Assembly (NCBI GenBank): GCA_004297775.1
Contig: SCUE01000031.1
Span: 1 to 64,000 of the forward strand
Length of the DNA: 64,000 bases
DNA from: Chloroflexota bacterium
GTDB lineage: Bacteria; Chloroflexota; UBA6077; FW602-bin22
Reading direction: 5' to 3'
Below, piece by piece: positions 17,375-27,314 of this stretch (positions are counted from its first letter, which is position 1; every line of letters begins with the position of its first letter). The translations under genes and the position numbers were made by a program. Below the pieces are notes generated by a model that saw nothing but the letters and a program-made list of their open reading frames with translations, made no database searches and was not told where the DNA came from.

Positions 17375-18772
17375 TTATGCCGGACGCCACGTCGTCCCGT
17401 CCGGGCGGTCCTCGATCGCGAGGCCAAGCTCGGTCAGACGGTCGCGGATCGCGTCGGCCTGGCCGAAGTTCCTGGCGGCGCGCAGCTCGCGACGCACGGT
17501 GAGGAGCAGATCGACGAACGGCGCGGCGGCGAGTCCAGACTCGATCGATTCGGCACGGGTCAGTCGCAGGCCGAGGACGGCCGCGAGCTCGCGCAGCGTC
17601 TCCCGCGCCCCGGCGGCGGCGCCCAGATCGCCAGCTTCGCGCTGCCTATTGGCGTCCCGCGCGATGTCGAACAGCGCCGCGATCGCGCCCGGGGAATTGA
17701 AGTCGTCGTCCATTGAGACGATGAACACCTCACGAGCGCGGATGACGGGCGCGTCAGGGGCCGGTGTGGCATCTCTCTCCGGGCCGATCGCGGCCGCGGC
17801 GGCGAGTCGTTCGATCGCGCGTCTGGCCGCGCTCAGGGCCTCGTCGCTCAGACTGAGCGGTGCGCGGTAGTGCGACTGCAGGACGAAGAGCCGGACGGCC
17901 GGGCCACCGTGCGCAGCGAGCGCCTCAGGCAACGCGACCACGTTGCCGAGCGACTTCGACATCTTGGTGTCGTTGAACAAGATGAAGCCGTTGTGCATCC
18001 AGTACCGCACAAACGGCGTCTTGCCGGTGAACGCCTCGCTCTGGGCGATCTCATTCTCGTGGTGCGGAAACTGCAGATCCTGACCGCCACCGTGGATGTC
18101 GATCTGTTCGCCCAGGTAGCGCAGACCCATCGCCGAGCACTCGATGTGCCAACCCGGCCGCCCATCGCTCCACGGACTCGGCCAGGTCGGTTCGCCCGGC
18201 TTCGCCTTTTTCCAGAGCGCGAAGTCGGCCGGATTCTCCTTCCGCTCGTCGACCTCGACGCGCGCCCCGGCGATCAGGTCGTCGAGCGAGCGCCGGGTCA
18301 GCTTTCCGTAGTCGGCGGCACTCCGGACGCGAAAGTACACGTCGCCATCGACAGCGTAGGCGTGGCCGGTCGCGACGAGACCGGCGATCATCTCGAGGAT
18401 CTTGTCCAGTTCGCCGGTCGCGCGCGGGTAGACGTAGGCGGGCATGACGTTCAGTTCGCGCAAGGCGTCGAAATACTCAGCGGTGTGCCGCGCGACGAGG
18501 TCGCGTGAATCGACGCCGAGCTCGCGCGATCGATCGATGATCTTGTCTTCGATGTCGGTGAAGTTCTGGACGTACCGAACGTCATAGCCGCGAAACACGA
18601 GGTATCGGCGGATGGTGTCGAAGACGACCGCCGACATCCCGTGCCCGAAGTGCGACGTCGCGTAGGGCGTGATACCGCAGACGTACATCGAGACGCGCGG
18701 CGGACTGATTGGCCGGAAGTCTTCCTTCTGGCCGGACATTGAGCTGTATACGCGAATGGGGGGCGGATTCAC
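17375..18772 (-). CDS. cysS: Cysteinyl-tRNA synthetase
   Basis: This 465-aa class I synthetase charges tRNA-Cys. The N-terminal YVCGITPYATSHFGHGMS combines the zinc Cys and the HIGH motif (HFGH). KMSKSLGN is the second ATP-binding signature. The zinc ligands HGGGQDLQFPHHENE and the DALR-type C-terminal helices are present. Length is normal. It sits in the conserved rlmB-cysS-ispF-ispD order. Confidence 0.97.
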   Translation of the reverse strand: MNPPPIRVYSSMSGQKEDFRPISPPRVSMYVCGITPYATSHFGHGMSAVVFDTIRRYLVFRGYDVRYVQNFTDIEDKIIDRSRELGVDSRDLVARHTAEYFDALRELNVMPAYVYPRATGELDKILEMIAGLVATGHAYAVDGDVYFRVRSAADYGKLTRRSLDDLIAGARVEVDERKENPADFALWKKAKPGEPTWPSPWSDGRPGWHIECSAMGLRYLGEQIDIHGGGQDLQFPHHENEIAQSEAFTGKTPFVRYWMHNGFILFNDTKMSKSLGNVVALPEALAAHGGPAVRLFVLQSHYRAPLSLSDEALSAARRAIERLAAAAAIGPERDATPAPDAPVIRAREVFIVSMDDDFNSPGAIAALFDIARDANRQREAGDLGAAAGARETLRELAAVLGLRLTRAESIESGLAAAPFVDLLLTVRRELRAARNFGQADAIRDRLTELGLAIEDRPDGTTWRPA

Positions 18773-18897
18773 GTTCTCTCCTCGGCGTTCAAGTTGACGC
18801 GCAAGGCTTGGGCACCCGGCTGGCCGCCTCCGGCGTCGGCCAAATCCAGACGCCCTAGGGACAGAGCGCGGGGGCGGCAGAAGTGACGCCGACGCGG

Positions 18898-18938
18898 GAC
18901 GCCCTCACCCTAGCCCTCTCCCAGAGGGAGGGGACGCC
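18898..18938. repeat. Palindromic intergenic repeat, copy 2
   Basis: Same family as 17286: GACGCCCTCACCCTAG followed by a CCCTCTCCC/AGAGGGAGGGG stem. A partial second half (CCAGAGGGAGAGGGG) follows at about 18947-18961. It lies between cysS and ispF. Confidence 0.75.
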
Positions 18939-19032
18939 GTCGGATGCCAGAGGGAGAGGGGGTGTCGGAGCGAGTCGCGGACCGGGACACGCAGAGGATC
19001 CGCGCAGGACTGGCTCGGCAGGCGGGCGTCCT

Positions 19033-19509
19033 TCATGGCGATTTCTCGATTGTAGCGACCGCGATCGCGGCGATGCCCTCGCCACGTCCGATGAAGCCAA
19101 TTCGTTCGTTCGTCGTCGCCTTGACCGAGACCGCGTCGACCTCGATTCCGAGCCGCGCGGCGATCGCCGACCGCATTTCGGGCGCCTGGGCGGCGATCCG
19201 GGGCCGCTCGGCCACGATCGTCAGATCGATGTTGCCGACCGTCCACTGTCGCTCGGCCAAGAGCCGAACGACGGCGTCGAGCAAGACGAGACTGCTGACG
19301 CCGCGCCAACGCTCGTCCGATGGCGGAAAGTGGTGCCCGAGGTCGCCGAGCGCGGCCGCGCCGAGGAGCGCGTCGCAGAGCGCGTGCAGCGCCACGTCGG
19401 CGTCGGAGTGTCCGTCGAGGCCGATGTCGCCGGGAAACGTGACGCCGCCGAGCACCATCGCCCGCCCCACCACGATCCGGTGGACGTCGTATCCGATACC
19501 GATGCGCAT
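19033..19509 (-). CDS. ispF: 2-C-methyl-D-erythritol 2,4-cyclodiphosphate synthase
   Basis: This 158-aa enzyme catalyses the fifth step of the MEP isoprenoid pathway, making the cyclic diphosphate. The metal site GYDVHR and the LDGHSDADVALHALCDAL stretch are canonical, as are LGDLGHHFPPSD and the terminal KATTNERIGFIGRGEGIAA. The ATG at 19509 (MRIGIGYDVH) is the family start. It lies downstream of ispD but is separated from it by a 71-bp tandem duplication. Confidence 0.97.
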   Translation of the reverse strand: MRIGIGYDVHRIVVGRAMVLGGVTFPGDIGLDGHSDADVALHALCDALLGAAALGDLGHHFPPSDERWRGVSSLVLLDAVVRLLAERQWTVGNIDLTIVAERPRIAAQAPEMRSAIAARLGIEVDAVSVKATTNERIGFIGRGEGIAAIAVATIEKSP

Positions 19510-19645
19510 CACGTGGTGAGGAGCGCTCGCGCAATGAAGCGGCGCGACCGCCAGGCGTTCGGCGACGCAGCGTCGCGCATCACGTGGTGAGGAGCGCTCG
19601 CGCAATGAAACGGCGCGACCGCCAGGCGTTCGGCGACGCACCGAT
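19504..19645. repeat. 71-bp tandem duplication between ispD and ispF
   Basis: Two head-to-tail units (19504-19574 and 19575-19645) are nearly identical. A third partial copy continues into the ispD 3' end (19646 onward). Each unit starts GCGCATCACGTGGTGAG, which carries the ispD stop and an ispF-like ATG. The minus-strand frame from the third ATG reads MRIGASPNAWRSRRF and ends ARALLTT, repeating the IspD C-terminus. Confidence 0.92.
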
Positions 19646-19650
19646 GCGCA

Positions 19651-20328
19651 TCACGTGGTGAGCAGCGCCCGCGCAAGGACGAGATCGTCCGCGATCGTGA
19701 TCTTCAGGTTGCGCCGCGATCCCGGAAAGACGCGCACCGGGTGCCCGATTCGCTCGACGAGCGCGGCGTCGTCGTTCGCGTCATCGCCGATGAAAGCGTG
19801 AGCACGGCGCAGAATCTCGATCTGAAATGCCTGCGGCGTCTGCGCGGCGAACAGTTCGGACCGGAGCGGCGTCTCCACGATCGTCCCGCCGCGGACGCGT
19901 TTGATCGTATCCGCGACCGGCAATCCCGGGATCGCCGCGCCGTGCTTGCGCGCCAGCGTCGTGGCGGTCGCGATCGTCGCCTCGTCCACGAGCGGCCTCG
20001 CCGCGTCATGCACGAGCACAACATCGACATCCAGACCGACCAGCGCCTCGATGCCGCGGCGCGTCGATTCCTGACGCGAGGCGCCCCCTTCGACGACGAT
20101 GTGCGTCGTTCGGATGCCGAGGTCGGCGGCCAGCCTCCGAACGTCGATCATCATCTCGATGCGCGTGACGACGACGATCGTCGCGATGTGCGGCGTGGCG
20201 TCGAACGCGCGCAGCGAGTGTCCCAGCACGGGGATGCCACCGAGGTCGGCCCAAACCTTGTCGGGCGCGGCCGCGGCCATTCGCGTGCCGCGGCCAGCCG
20301 CCAGGAGGATCACGGCGGCTTCAGGCAT
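19651..20328 (-). CDS. ispD: 2-C-methyl-D-erythritol 4-phosphate cytidylyltransferase
   Basis: This 225-aa enzyme transfers CMP to MEP in the isoprenoid pathway. The nucleotide-binding LLAAGRGTRM, VEGGASRQESTRRGIEAL and VLVHDAARPLV are canonical, and QTPQAFQ and DDAALVE follow. The ATG at 20328 (MPEAAVILLAAG) overlaps the radA stop as ATGCCTGA. The 3' end is the source of the adjacent tandem duplication. Confidence 0.96.
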   Translation of the reverse strand: MPEAAVILLAAGRGTRMAAAAPDKVWADLGGIPVLGHSLRAFDATPHIATIVVVTRIEMMIDVRRLAADLGIRTTHIVVEGGASRQESTRRGIEALVGLDVDVVLVHDAARPLVDEATIATATTLARKHGAAIPGLPVADTIKRVRGGTIVETPLRSELFAAQTPQAFQIEILRRAHAFIGDDANDDAALVERIGHPVRVFPGSRRNLKITIADDLVLARALLTT

Positions 20329-21730
20329 CGGCCGCCTCAATCGGTTCGTCGGTGACGCCGTGTCCGCCGCGGGGCCAGGTCACCTGAATCGCCTCGCGCA
20401 CCGTCGCGGCTGACAGGAGCCCGTCGGCGCGGCCACGCACGGCGCCCGAGCGCGGCACGACACAACGCGCGAAGCCGAGCCGACGTGCCTCGGCCAACCG
20501 GCGATCGATCTGACTGACGCGTCGCGCCTCACCGTTCAGGCCGATCTCGCCGATGACGGCGATGTCAGCCGGTATCGGCAGGCCGCGATAGCTCGACGCA
20601 ATCGCCAGCGCGACGGCCATGTCCAGCGCTGGCTCGACAACCCGAATGCCGCCAGCGACGTTGACGTACACGTCCTGATTCCCGAGCGGAATGCCGACCC
20701 GGCGCTGGAGGACGGCGACGAGGAGCTGGAGTCGATTCGCATCGATGCCGTTCGCGGTCCGGCGCGGCATTCCGAGATTCGACGGCGCAGTCAGCGCCTG
20801 CACTTCGACCAAGATCGGCCGGGTGCCCTCCAGCGTTACGGCGATCGCCGAACCGTCGGCGTCACCAGCGCGTTCGGAGATGAATGCGGAGGAGGGATTC
20901 GCCACCTCGACCAACCCGTCGTCACGCATCTCGAACACGCCGATCTCGTCGGTCGAACCGTATCGATTCTTGATGCCGCGCAGGACGCGATAGGCGTTGA
21001 ATCGCTCGCCTTCGAGGTGCAGGACGACGTCGACGATGTGTTCGAGGATGCGTGGACCCGCGATCGCGCCGTCTTTGGTGACGTGCCCCACGAGCATGAC
21101 CGGGATTCCGGAGTCCTTGGCGAAGCGAAGCAGCGCCATCGCGCATTCGCGCACTTGCGTGACGCTGCCGGCTGGCGAATCGACGTCACCGAGCGTCATC
21201 GTCTGGATCGAATCGACGACCAGGAGTCGTGGCGCCGTGCCGCCGGCCTGCTCGATGATGGATTCCACCGAAGTTTCAGCCAGGATCAGCAAGCCGTCGG
21301 CGTCCAGGCCGAGGCGCCGGGCGCGCATCGCGATCTGCTCGGGCGATTCCTCGCCGCTGACGTACAAGACCGAACCGTCGCCGGCGATTCGGGCCGCCGC
21401 GATCAGCAGGAGTGTCGACTTCCCGATTCCGGGGTCGCCGCCGACCAACGCGATCGATCCGGGAACGATGCCACCGCCCAGGACGCGGTCGAACTCGCCG
21501 ATGCCAGTCGTGACGCGTTCGGCGGTCGTGGTCGCGCCGAGTCGCGTGAGGGAGACAGGACGGGATCGACTCGTATTGCCGCCGCGACTCGCTCTGGCCG
21601 GCGGGCCGCTCTCGACGGTCTCGACCAGACTGTTCCACGCCTCACAGTGCGGGCAGCGGCCAAGCCAGCGCGGTGTTTGACCACCGCAGGTCTGGCACAG
21701 GAAGACCGAGCGCGGAGAGCGAGGCGGCAT
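20321..21730 (-). CDS. radA: DNA repair ATPase RadA/Sms
   Basis: This 469-aa protein acts in homologous recombination, branch migration and repair. The N-terminal zinc finger has four Cys (FLCQTCGGQTP, RCPHCE; residues 12-29). The RecA-like domain has Walker A GDPGIGKST (about 98-106) and the RadA-specific KNRYGS. A Lon-type C-terminal domain includes GIRVVEPALDMAVALAIASS. It is the only full-length frame here and lies between clpC and ispD, as in Bacillus-type gene orders. Confidence 0.97.
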   Translation of the reverse strand: MPPRSPRSVFLCQTCGGQTPRWLGRCPHCEAWNSLVETVESGPPARASRGGNTSRSRPVSLTRLGATTTAERVTTGIGEFDRVLGGGIVPGSIALVGGDPGIGKSTLLLIAAARIAGDGSVLYVSGEESPEQIAMRARRLGLDADGLLILAETSVESIIEQAGGTAPRLLVVDSIQTMTLGDVDSPAGSVTQVRECAMALLRFAKDSGIPVMLVGHVTKDGAIAGPRILEHIVDVVLHLEGERFNAYRVLRGIKNRYGSTDEIGVFEMRDDGLVEVANPSSAFISERAGDADGSAIAVTLEGTRPILVEVQALTAPSNLGMPRRTANGIDANRLQLLVAVLQRRVGIPLGNQDVYVNVAGGIRVVEPALDMAVALAIASSYRGLPIPADIAVIGEIGLNGEARRVSQIDRRLAEARRLGFARCVVPRSGAVRGRADGLLSAATVREAIQVTWPRGGHGVTDEPIEAADA

Positions 21731-21746
21731 GCCAATTGATTATCGG

Positions 21747-21770
21747 CGCGGCCGCGAATTCGCGGCCGCG
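21747..21770. repeat. 24-bp perfect palindrome upstream of radA
   Basis: The arms are CGCGGCCGCGAA and its exact reverse complement, with no spacer. It lies in the clpC-radA gap, directly before repeat copy 3. It could form a 12-bp cruciform or hairpin, or be a dyad binding site. Confidence 0.8.
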
Positions 21771-21773
21771 GGG

Positions 21774-21830
21774 GACGCCCTCATCCTGACCTTCTCCCAA
21801 GGGGAGAAGGGAAAGGGAGAAGGGGACGCC
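21774..21830. repeat. Palindromic intergenic repeat, copy 3 (extended)
   Basis: GACGCCCTCATCCTGAC, then CTTCTCCC/GGGGAGAAGG, then a duplicated right arm (GGGAGAAGGGGACGCC). It is between clpC and radA and is the most diverged and longest copy. Confidence 0.7.
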
Positions 21831-21852
21831 ACGCCCCCATCCGGCGGGTGTA

Positions 21853-24381
21853 TCAGGCTGGAGTTGGCTCCGGTACGGGCTCGACAAGGACGGGCGTCTC
21901 CTCGACGACCGGGCCGGGCCGACCTTCGAGTTCGAGCTTGCCGTCGCGAACGACGACCGCCACGATCTGTCCGGTCTCGAACCGTCCCTCCAGGAGCGCC
22001 TCGGACAACGGATCTTCCAACAGGCTCGTGATCGCGCGTCGTAGCGGTCGCGCGCCATACTGCTGGTCCCAGCCCTTCTCGGCCAGGAAGTCCTTGGCTT
22101 CCTCGCCGAGTTCGAGCTTTAGCCCCTGTTCGCCGAGCTGAAGGTGGATGCGGCGCAGTTCGATTTCGACGATCTGCCGAATCTGTTCCTTCTGTAGCTG
22201 GTGGAACACCATCACGCCGTCAATGCGGTTCAGGAACTCCGGTCGGAACGTCTTCTTGAGTTCTGTCAGAACCTTGTCCTTCATCGACTCATAGGCGCTC
22301 TCAGCCGACCGCTTGTCGTCGACGTGGATGTTGAAGCCAAGCGTCGTGTCGCGCTTGAGCATCTCGGCGCCAACGTTCGAAGTCATGATGAGAATCGTGT
22401 TGCGGAAGTCGACTCGCCGGCCCTTGGCGTCGGTCAGCCGACCATCCTCCATGATCTGGAGGAGCATGTTGAAGACTTCGGGATGGGCCTTCTCGATCTC
22501 ATCGAACAGCACGACCGAGTAACTCTTACGCCGGACGGCCTCAGTGAGCTGTCCACCCTCTTCGTACCCGATGTATCCGGGCGGCGCGCCGACGAGGCGG
22601 GCGACCGAATGCCGTTCCATGAACTCGGACATGTCGATCTTGATCATCGCGTCTTCCGAGCCGAACAGGAACTCGGCGAGTGCGCGCGCCAGATGCGACT
22701 TACCGACACCGGTCGGGCCGAGGAAGATGAACGACCCGATCGGACGCTTCGGATCCTTCATTCCGGCCCGAGATCGGCGCACCGCCTTGGCGATCGCCTT
22801 GATCGGCTCGTCCTGCCCGACGATCTTCTTGTGGAGGGCCTCCTCCATCTGGAGGAGCTTGGCCGACTCCTCGCGCGCGATCCGCTTCACCGGGATGCCA
22901 GTCCACATCGCGACGATCTCGGCGATGTTCTCCTCGGTCACCTTTGGCTTCTCGACTACGACGGCGTCCTCACCGCCAGCGCCTGGCTCGATGGGCTGGC
23001 CGGTTTCGAGTTTCTCGATCTTCTCGCGCAGCTTCACCTCGCGATCGCGAAGCTCGGCCGCCAACTCATACTGCTGGGCGCCGATCGCGGCTTCCTTCTC
23101 ACGTTGAACCGCTTCGAGACCGCGCATCGCCTCTTTCAGGCTCGGCGGCGTCGTCGAGCGCTGTAACCGGACACGGCTCGATGCCTCATCGACGAGGTCG
23201 ATCGCCTTGTCGGGTAGGAACCGATCCGGGATGTAGCGCGCCGCCAGCTCAGCGGCGGCCTTCAATGCCTCATCGGTGATTTCGAGCTTGTGATGGGCCT
23301 CGTACCGATCCTTGATCCCGCGGAGGATCTCGATCGTCTCTTCGACGCTCGGCTCGTCGACCTGAACGGGCTGGAAGCGTCGCTCGAGCGCGGCGTCCTT
23401 CTCGATGTACTTACGGTACTCGTCGAGAGTGGTCGCGCCGATGGTCTGCAACTCGCCACGGGCGAGTGACGGCTTCAGGATGTTCGCCGCGTCGACCGCG
23501 CCCTCGGCCGCGCCGGCGCCGACGAGAGTGTGCAACTCGTCGACGAACAGGACGCAGTTCCCAGCGGTCTTGATCTCTTCGACGATCTTCTTGAGGCGTT
23601 CCTCGAACTCACCACGGTATTTGGTGCCGGCGACCAGCGAGCCGACGTCGAGCGTCAGGATGCGCTTTCCCTGGAGTGTCTCGGGGATGTCGCCCGAGAC
23701 GATCTTCTGCGCCAGGCCTTCCACGATTGCCGACTTGCCAACGCCCGGCTCGCCGATGAGCGCTGGATTGTTCTTGGTTCGTCGCGAGAGTATCTGGATG
23801 ACGCGCTCGATTTCCTTCTGTCGGCCGATGCACGGATCGAGCTTTCCCGCCCGGGCGGCGGCCGTCAGGTCGATGCCCATCTGGTCGATCGTCGGCGTCC
23901 GGCTCGATTGGCGAGCCTCGTGCTGCGTGTAGCTCGACGACTGCGACAGCACGTGAATGACCTGAGCCCGCACGCGGTCGAGTGAGACGCCGAGGCTCTC
24001 AAGCACGCCCGCGGCGATACCCTCGCCCTCACGGACGAGCCCGAGCAAGAGATGCTCCGTGCCGATGTACTGATGGTTCAAGCGGCGGGCTTCATCGACC
24101 GCCAATTCGATGACCTTCTTGGCGCGCGGTGTCAGGCCAATTTCACCCATCACCATCCGATCGCCACGACCGATGATGAACTCGACGGCCGAGCGAACCT
24201 TGTTCAGCTCGACGCCCATGTTCGCGAGAACTTTCGCCGCGACGCCCTCGCCCTCGCGGACGAGGCCGAGCAAGAGATGCTCGGTGCCAATGTAATTGTG
24301 GTTGAAGCGCTGCGCTTCTTCCTGGGCCAGGGTCAAGACTTTGCGTGCGCGTTCGGTAAACTTGTCGAATCGATCTGCCAT
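21853..24381 (-). CDS. clpC: ATP-dependent Clp protease ATP-binding subunit ClpC
   Basis: This 842-aa AAA+ unfoldase feeds ClpP. Two N-terminal Clp_N repeats start [16 protein letters not shown]. The first AAA domain has Walker [14 protein letters not shown]-domain helix lies around [19 protein letters not shown], as in ClpC rather than ClpB. The second AAA domain has [11 protein letters not shown] and an LGF tripeptide matching the ClpP-docking loop. Length is typical. A good promoter lies 33 bp upstream; no CIRCE or CtsR site was recognised. Confidence 0.97.
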   Translation of the reverse strand: MADRFDKFTERARKVLTLAQEEAQRFNHNYIGTEHLLLGLVREGEGVAAKVLANMGVELNKVRSAVEFIIGRGDRMVMGEIGLTPRAKKVIELAVDEARRLNHQYIGTEHLLLGLVREGEGIAAGVLESLGVSLDRVRAQVIHVLSQSSSYTQHEARQSSRTPTIDQMGIDLTAAARAGKLDPCIGRQKEIERVIQILSRRTKNNPALIGEPGVGKSAIVEGLAQKIVSGDIPETLQGKRILTLDVGSLVAGTKYRGEFEERLKKIVEEIKTAGNCVLFVDELHTLVGAGAAEGAVDAANILKPSLARGELQTIGATTLDEYRKYIEKDAALERRFQPVQVDEPSVEETIEILRGIKDRYEAHHKLEITDEALKAAAELAARYIPDRFLPDKAIDLVDEASSRVRLQRSTTPPSLKEAMRGLEAVQREKEAAIGAQQYELAAELRDREVKLREKIEKLETGQPIEPGAGGEDAVVVEKPKVTEENIAEIVAMWTGIPVKRIAREESAKLLQMEEALHKKIVGQDEPIKAIAKAVRRSRAGMKDPKRPIGSFIFLGPTGVGKSHLARALAEFLFGSEDAMIKIDMSEFMERHSVARLVGAPPGYIGYEEGGQLTEAVRRKSYSVVLFDEIEKAHPEVFNMLLQIMEDGRLTDAKGRRVDFRNTILIMTSNVGAEMLKRDTTLGFNIHVDDKRSAESAYESMKDKVLTELKKTFRPEFLNRIDGVMVFHQLQKEQIRQIVEIELRRIHLQLGEQGLKLELGEEAKDFLAEKGWDQQYGARPLRRAITSLLEDPLSEALLEGRFETGQIVAVVVRDGKLELEGRPGPVVEETPVLVEPVPEPTPA

Positions 24382-24414
24382 TCGGGGGCCCCCTATAGCC
24401 GGCGCACTGACCCG

Positions 24415-24442
24415 ATTATACTGGCCGTCTTTTTGGCGTCAC
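24415..24442 (-). promoter_or_regulatory. Promoter for clpC
   Basis: A perfect -10 TATAAT (24420-24415) is preceded after 16 bp by GTGACG (24442-24437), which matches TTGACA at four positions. The start point would be about 25 bases before the clpC ATG. Confidence 0.6.
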
Positions 24443-24471
24443 CACCTAGCCGGACGATCAGGGGACAATGC

Positions 24472-25719
24472 CTAACGCGATCCTGAGGATTCGTCGTCCA
24501 GTGGCGGCATTGTCCAGTTACCCAGCAGCTCTCCGATGGTCGTGCCATTGCCACCAACGTATCCGCCGATCGACGGCGCGTCTTGGTCGTCCGGGGGAAC
24601 GCCGCGCAGACTCAGCCCGAGGCGGCGGCGCTCCGGTTCGATACGAAGAATGCGCATTCGGCGCCGTTCGCCCTCGGTGACAGCCTGGCGCGGGTTGTTG
24701 ATGCGCTCTTCGGTCATCTCGCTGATATGGATCAGTCCCTCGATGCCGTCGTCCAACTGCGCGAACGCACCGAACGCGGTGAGCCGGCTGATCGTCCCGG
24801 TCACGATGTCGCCCGGAGCGTGCATCTGCGCCGCAAGGGTCCACGGTTCCGGCTGCGCCCGGCGCATCGAGAGGCTGATTTTCTGCCGTTCGCGATCGAT
24901 ACCGAGGATTACGACGTCGACTTCGTCACCGACCGAGACGACGTCGCTCGGCTTGCCGACGCGCTGCCACGACATCTCGGAGAGATGAACCAGGCCATCG
25001 GCTCCCCCGACGTCCACGAACGCGCCGAAATCGGTCAGCGATGTGACTTTGCCGCGGCGGGTCTCGCCTTCGTTCAGGGTTGCCAGAATCTCGCTTCGGC
25101 GGGCGGCGCGCAATTCGGCCGATGCAAGTCGCTCCGAGAGCACGAGGCGACCCCGGCGGGGCTGAACCTCGACAACCTTGACCGCAATTCGTTGCCCGAT
25201 CAACGGCTTCAGTCGCTCTTCGATCGATTCCTCGGCGCCGCCGGCCCGGACGCTCGCGATTTGCGATACGGGCACGAACCCTCGAATGCCCTCGGCCATC
25301 ACCACGAGGCCACCACGGTTTATCTCGGTCACAGGGACGTTGAGGATCGTGCCCTCCCGGGCACTGATCTCCATGCGCCGCCAGGCCCGTTCCTCCTGAC
25401 CGCGCTGCAGCGACAGAAGGACGCGTCCCTCCGGATTCTCGCCCGTCAGCACGTATGCGAGCACCGACTCGCCGATCTTGGGTGGATTCTCGCCGCCGAG
25501 GAGAGCCGCCAACTCGCTAGCGGCAACATCGCCCTCGATCTTCGTGCCAATATCAATCAGGATGCCGTCTCGGTCGATCGATGTAATCGTTCCCTCGACG
25601 ATATCGCCCTTGCGCGGGCCGCGGCGCGTCGGGTCGGCCGATGAAAGGCGCTCGGCATCCATCTGTTCGATGATCTCCCGCATGGACATTGCCTCATAGG
25701 CATCGTGAGGGCGTTCCAT
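24472..25719 (-). CDS. S1 RNA-binding domain protein (RpsA-like, four S1 repeats)
   Basis: This 415-aa protein has four S1 domains. They start at GDIVEGTITSIDRDGILIDI, then GTILNVPVTEINRGGLVV, then RRGKVTSLTDFGAFVDVGG, then GDIVTGTISRLTAFGAFAQL. The third and fourth are the best conserved (DGLVHLSEMSW, EGLIHISEM). Four-repeat S1 homologues occur in Gram-positive-type genomes, where their role in translation initiation varies. A GGGGAG Shine-Dalgarno precedes the ATG at 25719. Divergent from murJ. Confidence 0.92.
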   Translation of the reverse strand: MERPHDAYEAMSMREIIEQMDAERLSSADPTRRGPRKGDIVEGTITSIDRDGILIDIGTKIEGDVAASELAALLGGENPPKIGESVLAYVLTGENPEGRVLLSLQRGQEERAWRRMEISAREGTILNVPVTEINRGGLVVMAEGIRGFVPVSQIASVRAGGAEESIEERLKPLIGQRIAVKVVEVQPRRGRLVLSERLASAELRAARRSEILATLNEGETRRGKVTSLTDFGAFVDVGGADGLVHLSEMSWQRVGKPSDVVSVGDEVDVVILGIDRERQKISLSMRRAQPEPWTLAAQMHAPGDIVTGTISRLTAFGAFAQLDDGIEGLIHISEMTEERINNPRQAVTEGERRRMRILRIEPERRRLGLSLRGVPPDDQDAPSIGGYVGGNGTTIGELLGNWTMPPLDDESSGSR

Positions 25720-25754
25720 GCAGTCGTCTCCCCGGAAGAGCTATTGACAGCTCG

Positions 25755-25760
25755 GATTAT
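25755..25760 (-). promoter_or_regulatory. Possible -10 box for the S1-domain gene
   Basis: The minus strand has TATAAT 35 bp before the ATG. No convincing -35 is seen at 16-18 bp. Confidence 0.4.
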
Positions 25761-25787
25761 ACGGACGCGCGGGCGGGTGGCGTTTCA

Positions 25788-27314
25788 GTGATTCGGAGCG
25801 ACATCGCCCGGGCCTCGGCCGTGCTCATGCTGGGAAATCTGGCCAGTCGAGTCCTTGGCGTGGCGCGCGAGGCGACGGTCGTCGGTATGTTCGGGCTGTC
25901 GGCTGCTTCGTCGGCCTTCGTGACGGCGGCCACCGTGCCAACGATGGTGTACGACCTGGTCATCGGCGGTGCGATCAGCGCCGCAATGGTGCCGCTATTG
26001 GCGGCTCGCGCCGACCAGCCCGACACACAACGCCGAGTCGCCTCGGGTCTCCTCGGACTGACACTACTCGTCGTCGGCGCCCTGGCGGTCGCTGGATTCC
26101 TCGCCGCGGAGCCGATCGCGCGCGTACTCGGCACCCCGGTCGGGACGCCAACGTTCGATCTGACCGTGTCTCTCATTCGGATCGTCATTCCGAGCGTGCT
26201 TTTCCTCGGCGCGGCGGCGATCTACCAGGCGCTCCTTCAGGCTCGCGGCGTATTCCGATACACCGCGCTGAGCGGCGGGGCGTTCAACGCCGGAATCGTC
26301 GTCGTCGGAGTCACGCTCGGCGCAACGCTCGGTCCGATCGCGCTGGCAATCGGGTTGCTCGTCGGCGCGGCGGCGCAGTCGGTCGTGCAGGCGTGGCCGC
26401 TACGCGGAAATCTCCTGGTGCCGCGATGGCCGTTCGGCGATCCGGATGTCGGGAAGGTGGCGCGGCTGTACGCGCCGGTGGCGGTCGGTCTGGTGTTCAG
26501 TCAGGCCGGCATCATCCTCGATCGTTACCTGGCCTGGTCGACCGGCGCGGAGAGCATCGCGCTCATGCGCTCGGCGACCACGATCGTGCAGTTGCCGCTC
26601 GGATTGGTCGGCACCGCTCTGGCCGTCGCGGTGCTTCCGTCGCTGGCGCGCTCGATCGACGATCGCGAGCGGTTCGACGAGACACTCGGATTCGGCGTGC
26701 GGCTGGCGATCTTGACGATGGCGCCGGCAACCGTGGGACTGATCGTCTTGCGGGATCCCCTCGCCCGATTCCTGTTCGAGCGCGGAGCTTTCGGTCCCGA
26801 CGACTCGCGCGCCGTGGCCGAGGCGTTCCTCTGGTATGCGCCTCAGATCCCGTTCTGGGCGGTCGATCAACTGCTGATCGCCGCGTACTACGCGCGGCAA
26901 CGCACCGTTACGCCAATGCTGGTCGGAGTCGCCGGCACAATCCTGTTTGCGGTGCTGGCCCTCGTGCTCTATCGGCCGTTCGGTGTGTTCGGATTGATCG
27001 TCTCGAACACGGTTCAGAACTCGGTTCACTGCCTCGTGATGTACGCGCTGCTGTGGCGCGACGGACACAGCCCTGGTCGCCAACGACTGGCCGGCGCGAT
27101 CGCGCGCGCGATCGCGGCGTCGATTGGCGCGGCGGCGGTCGTGGCGCTTGCCTTCTCGATCGCCCCGGCCCCGCCGGATTGGTGGCCGAACGCGCTCTGG
27201 CTCGCCGTCGTCGGAACCGGAGCGGTCGTGGCGGCTGGCTCGATTCTGATCGCTCTTCGGACACCCGATCTGGCCGGGCTGACCAGTCGCGGCGCTCGTC
27301 TGTTTCAGCGATGA
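25788..27314 (+). CDS. murJ: MurJ-type lipid II flippase (MOP superfamily)
   Basis: A 508-aa polytopic protein with about 14 hydrophobic helices. The N-terminal ASRVLGVAREATVVGMFG is the conserved MurJ/MviN segment, and the later QIPFWAVDQLLIAAYYARQRT is also typical. It flips lipid-linked peptidoglycan precursor across the membrane. The GTG at 25788 (VIRSDIARAS) was chosen because the frame upstream is not protein-like and GGGTGG lies about eight bases before it. Its stop overlaps the queA start as ATGA. Confidence 0.93.
   Translation: MIRSDIARASAVLMLGNLASRVLGVAREATVVGMFGLSAASSAFVTAATVPTMVYDLVIGGAISAAMVPLLAARADQPDTQRRVASGLLGLTLLVVGALAVAGFLAAEPIARVLGTPVGTPTFDLTVSLIRIVIPSVLFLGAAAIYQALLQARGVFRYTALSGGAFNAGIVVVGVTLGATLGPIALAIGLLVGAAAQSVVQAWPLRGNLLVPRWPFGDPDVGKVARLYAPVAVGLVFSQAGIILDRYLAWSTGAESIALMRSATTIVQLPLGLVGTALAVAVLPSLARSIDDRERFDETLGFGVRLAILTMAPATVGLIVLRDPLARFLFERGAFGPDDSRAVAEAFLWYAPQIPFWAVDQLLIAAYYARQRTVTPMLVGVAGTILFAVLALVLYRPFGVFGLIVSNTVQNSVHCLVMYALLWRDGHSPGRQRLAGAIARAIAASIGAAAVVALAFSIAPAPPDWWPNALWLAVVGTGAVVAAGSILIALRTPDLAGLTSRGARLFQR

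Noticed and set aside
26393..27310. Upstream extension of the queA frame inside murJ
   Set aside because: It is Arg-rich shadow sequence; queA begins at the ATG overlapping the murJ stop.
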